From Actinomycetota bacterium (GTDB taxonomy: Bacteria; Actinomycetota; Acidimicrobiia; Acidimicrobiales; CADCSY01), in NCBI GenBank assembly GCA_016178435.1, contig JACOTK010000144.1, positions 1-5,460 on the forward strand: a stretch of 5,460 nucleotides of DNA, given 5' to 3'. The translations under genes were made by a program, and so were the position numbers. Shown piece by piece: positions 4,266 to 5,460 of the stretch; positions within the stretch are counted from its first letter, which is position 1; every line of letters starts with the position of its first letter. The notes under the pieces were generated by a model. That model worked only from the letters and a program-made list of their open reading frames with translations, was not told where the DNA came from and made no database searches.

Positions 4266-5460
4266 TCAGAGCGCGCGTTCGAATGCCGTGCCCAGGGCGA
4301 CCAGTCGGGCTTCGCAACCTGGGGGCGCGACGAGTTGCAGACCGACGGGAAGGCCCTGGGGAGTCATGGCACACGGGAGCGACAGAGCGGGAAAGCCGAG
4401 GAAGCTCCAGGGAATGGCGTTGCGCGACAACACGGTGAGATAGCGGGCGAAGTCCTCCACCGGCGGGGCCACCACGATGCTCGTGGGCATGGCCAACACG
4501 TCGTGGCTCTCGAATGCCCGCAGGAGGCGTCGACCGAGATCGGCCCGAAGACGCTGCGCATCGAGATAGTCCATCGCGACGATGCGCTCGGCCTCCTCGA
4601 GCTGCTCGGCCACCTCCTGCCAGTACAGGGATCGGTCGAGACCGAGCGAGCGGTGAAAGGTTGCCGCCTCGCAACGACTCACGATGAGCCCGGCCGCATT
4701 CGCCTGGGCAAGGTCGGGCCCCGAGGGCAGGGTCGAGGAACCAACCTGACAACCCAGCTCGGAAAGGGTGCGCAGCGCTGCGTGCACCGAGAGCTCGACG
4801 TCGGGCTCGCAACCCTCGAAGGCTGCCTCGCAAGGTCCGATGCGCATGCCCTTGACCGTTGACCCCACGAAGCGCGAGAGGTTCGGAGTGTCCATCAGCA
4901 CATCGAGCATGAGAACGGCGTCATGGACCGTCCGCGCCATCGGCGCAACATGGTCCATCGTCCACGACAGCGGCACGACACCTTGGGTTGGTACCGCTCC
5001 GAAGGTCGCCTTGAACCCCACGACGCCCGAGAGCGCGGCGGGCACCCGGATCGATGCACGGGTGTCGGTGCCCAGCGAGCCCAGGCTCATGCCGGTCGCC
5101 ACCGCGATGGCCGAACCGCCCGACGAGCCTCCCGGAATGCGAGTGGGGTCATGAGGGTTCCGGCTCTGTGGCGTCGTGACGCCGAGGGCGAACTCGTGGG
5201 TCGTGACCTTGGCCAGGATGACCGCGCCGGCAGCACGAAGACGGGCGACACCGGCAGCGTCCACGCCGGGCATGTCGGCATAGGCATCAGACCCTGCGCC
5301 GGTGGGAAGACCGGCGACGTCGATGATGTCCTTGACCGTGATGGGAATGCCGTGCAGCGGGCCACGCGAAGCCCCCGCCGCCAACTCCCTGTCGAGCTCG
5401 GTCGCCACCGCGAGCGCACGCTCGGCGTCGATGGCAACGACGCCGTTGAGCAGGCTGTCG
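4266..5460 (-). CDS. Amidase-signature family hydrolase, N-terminus beyond right edge
   Basis: The frame is open from the right edge to the TGA at 4266-4268. It gives 397 visible residues of a family that is usually about 450-500 long, so some N-terminal residues are missing. Counting from the first full visible codon, the family core is clear: Gly-Ile-Pro-Ile-Thr-Val-Lys43-Asp, Gly-Gly-Ser112-Ser-Gly-Gly-Ser, and Gly-Thr-Asp-Thr-Arg-Ala-Ser136-Ile-Arg-Val-Pro. These are the Lys, cis-Ser and Ser nucleophile of the amidase triad, with the 93- and 24-residue spacings known from malonamidase E2. The enzyme would hydrolyse a carboxylic amide to acid and ammonia in the cytosol; the substrate cannot be told. 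It is not evidently GatA, since no gatC or gatB is beside it. Just before the nucleophile, Arg replaces the usual Gly of Asp-x-Gly-x-Ser. The gene converges on the tetR operon and shows no sign of belonging to it. Confidence 0.92.
   Translation of the reverse strand, partial: DSLLNGVVAIDAERALAVATELDRELAAGASRGPLHGIPITVKDIIDVAGLPTGAGSDAYADMPGVDAAGVARLRAAGAVILAKVTTHEFALGVTTPQSRNPHDPTRIPGGSSGGSAIAVATGMSLGSLGTDTRASIRVPAALSGVVGFKATFGAVPTQGVVPLSWTMDHVAPMARTVHDAVLMLDVLMDTPNLSRFVGSTVKGMRIGPCEAAFEGCEPDVELSVHAALRTLSELGCQVGSSTLPSGPDLAQANAAGLIVSRCEAATFHRSLGLDRSLYWQEVAEQLEEAERIVAMDYLDAQRLRADLGRRLLRAFESHDVLAMPTSIVVAPPVEDFARYLTVLSRNAIPWSFLGFPALSLPCAMTPQGLPVGLQLVAPPGCEARLVALGTAFERAL

Noticed and set aside
4115..4438. 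Plus-strand open frame of 107 codons in the convergent gap
   Set aside because: Most of it is antisense to the amidase C-terminus. It has no ribosome-binding site and no recognisable domain.
3790..4833. Long minus-strand open frame of 347 codons
   Set aside because: It lies antisense to the MBL gene and out of frame with the amidase. Its composition is Arg/Ala/Gly-rich without any family motif, as expected for a G/C-rich shadow frame.

Overview
The window looks like chromosomal DNA of a high-GC actinobacterium. The supporting signs are strongly G/C-biased third codon positions, GTG starts, tight ATGA/TGATG/GTGA gene overlaps, promoters placed for leaderless transcripts, and a protein of the mycothiol-dependent maleylpyruvate isomerase family (mycothiol is the actinobacterial low-molecular-weight thiol). 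I cannot name a genus from the sequence alone. No rRNA, tRNA, CRISPR array, insertion sequence or replication origin was recognised.

Layout. (1) 1-587, minus: the N-terminal part of a DUF4389-type membrane protein that runs off the left edge. (2) 588-1909, minus: a two-gene cassette resembling a toxin-antitoxin pair. An AbiEii-like nucleotidyltransferase (1220-1909) comes first and is coupled by a TGATG overlap to an XRE-type helix-turn-helix protein (765-1220). Past the stop of the HTH gene, another minus frame stays open to 584 and ends in a GTGA overlap with the DUF4389 start. This may mark a frameshift or a gene remnant. (3) 1910-1986: a 77-bp divergent intergenic region with a near-consensus promoter for the rightward operon, a likely promoter for the leftward cassette and two palindromes. 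Both promoters are spaced so that transcription would begin at or next to the start codon. (4) 1987-4090, plus: a tightly coupled three-gene operon encoding a TetR regulator, a mycothiol-dependent isomerase-family protein and a metallo-beta-lactamase-fold protein with a flavodiiron-type metal-ligand pattern. A 20-codon open frame overlaps its end by ATGA. (5) 4091-4265: a short convergent gap with a strong hairpin. (6) 4266-5460, minus: most of an amidase-signature enzyme whose N-terminus lies beyond the right edge.

How the parts may work together (inference). The TetR protein probably controls its own operon by binding the palindrome over its -35 box. The two enzymes behind it could form a thiol-linked detoxification or redox route: an isomerase/transferase acting on a mycothiol adduct or other electrophile, then an MBL protein acting as a hydrolase (glyoxalase II-like) or diiron oxidoreductase. 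The substrate is unknown. The leftward cassette looks like an independent defence or stability module. The most notable points are the reversed, coupled NTase-HTH pair with its frame anomaly, the divergent leaderless promoter region, the diiron-type MBL in a mycothiol operon, and the amidase with Arg replacing a near-invariant Gly close to its nucleophilic Ser.
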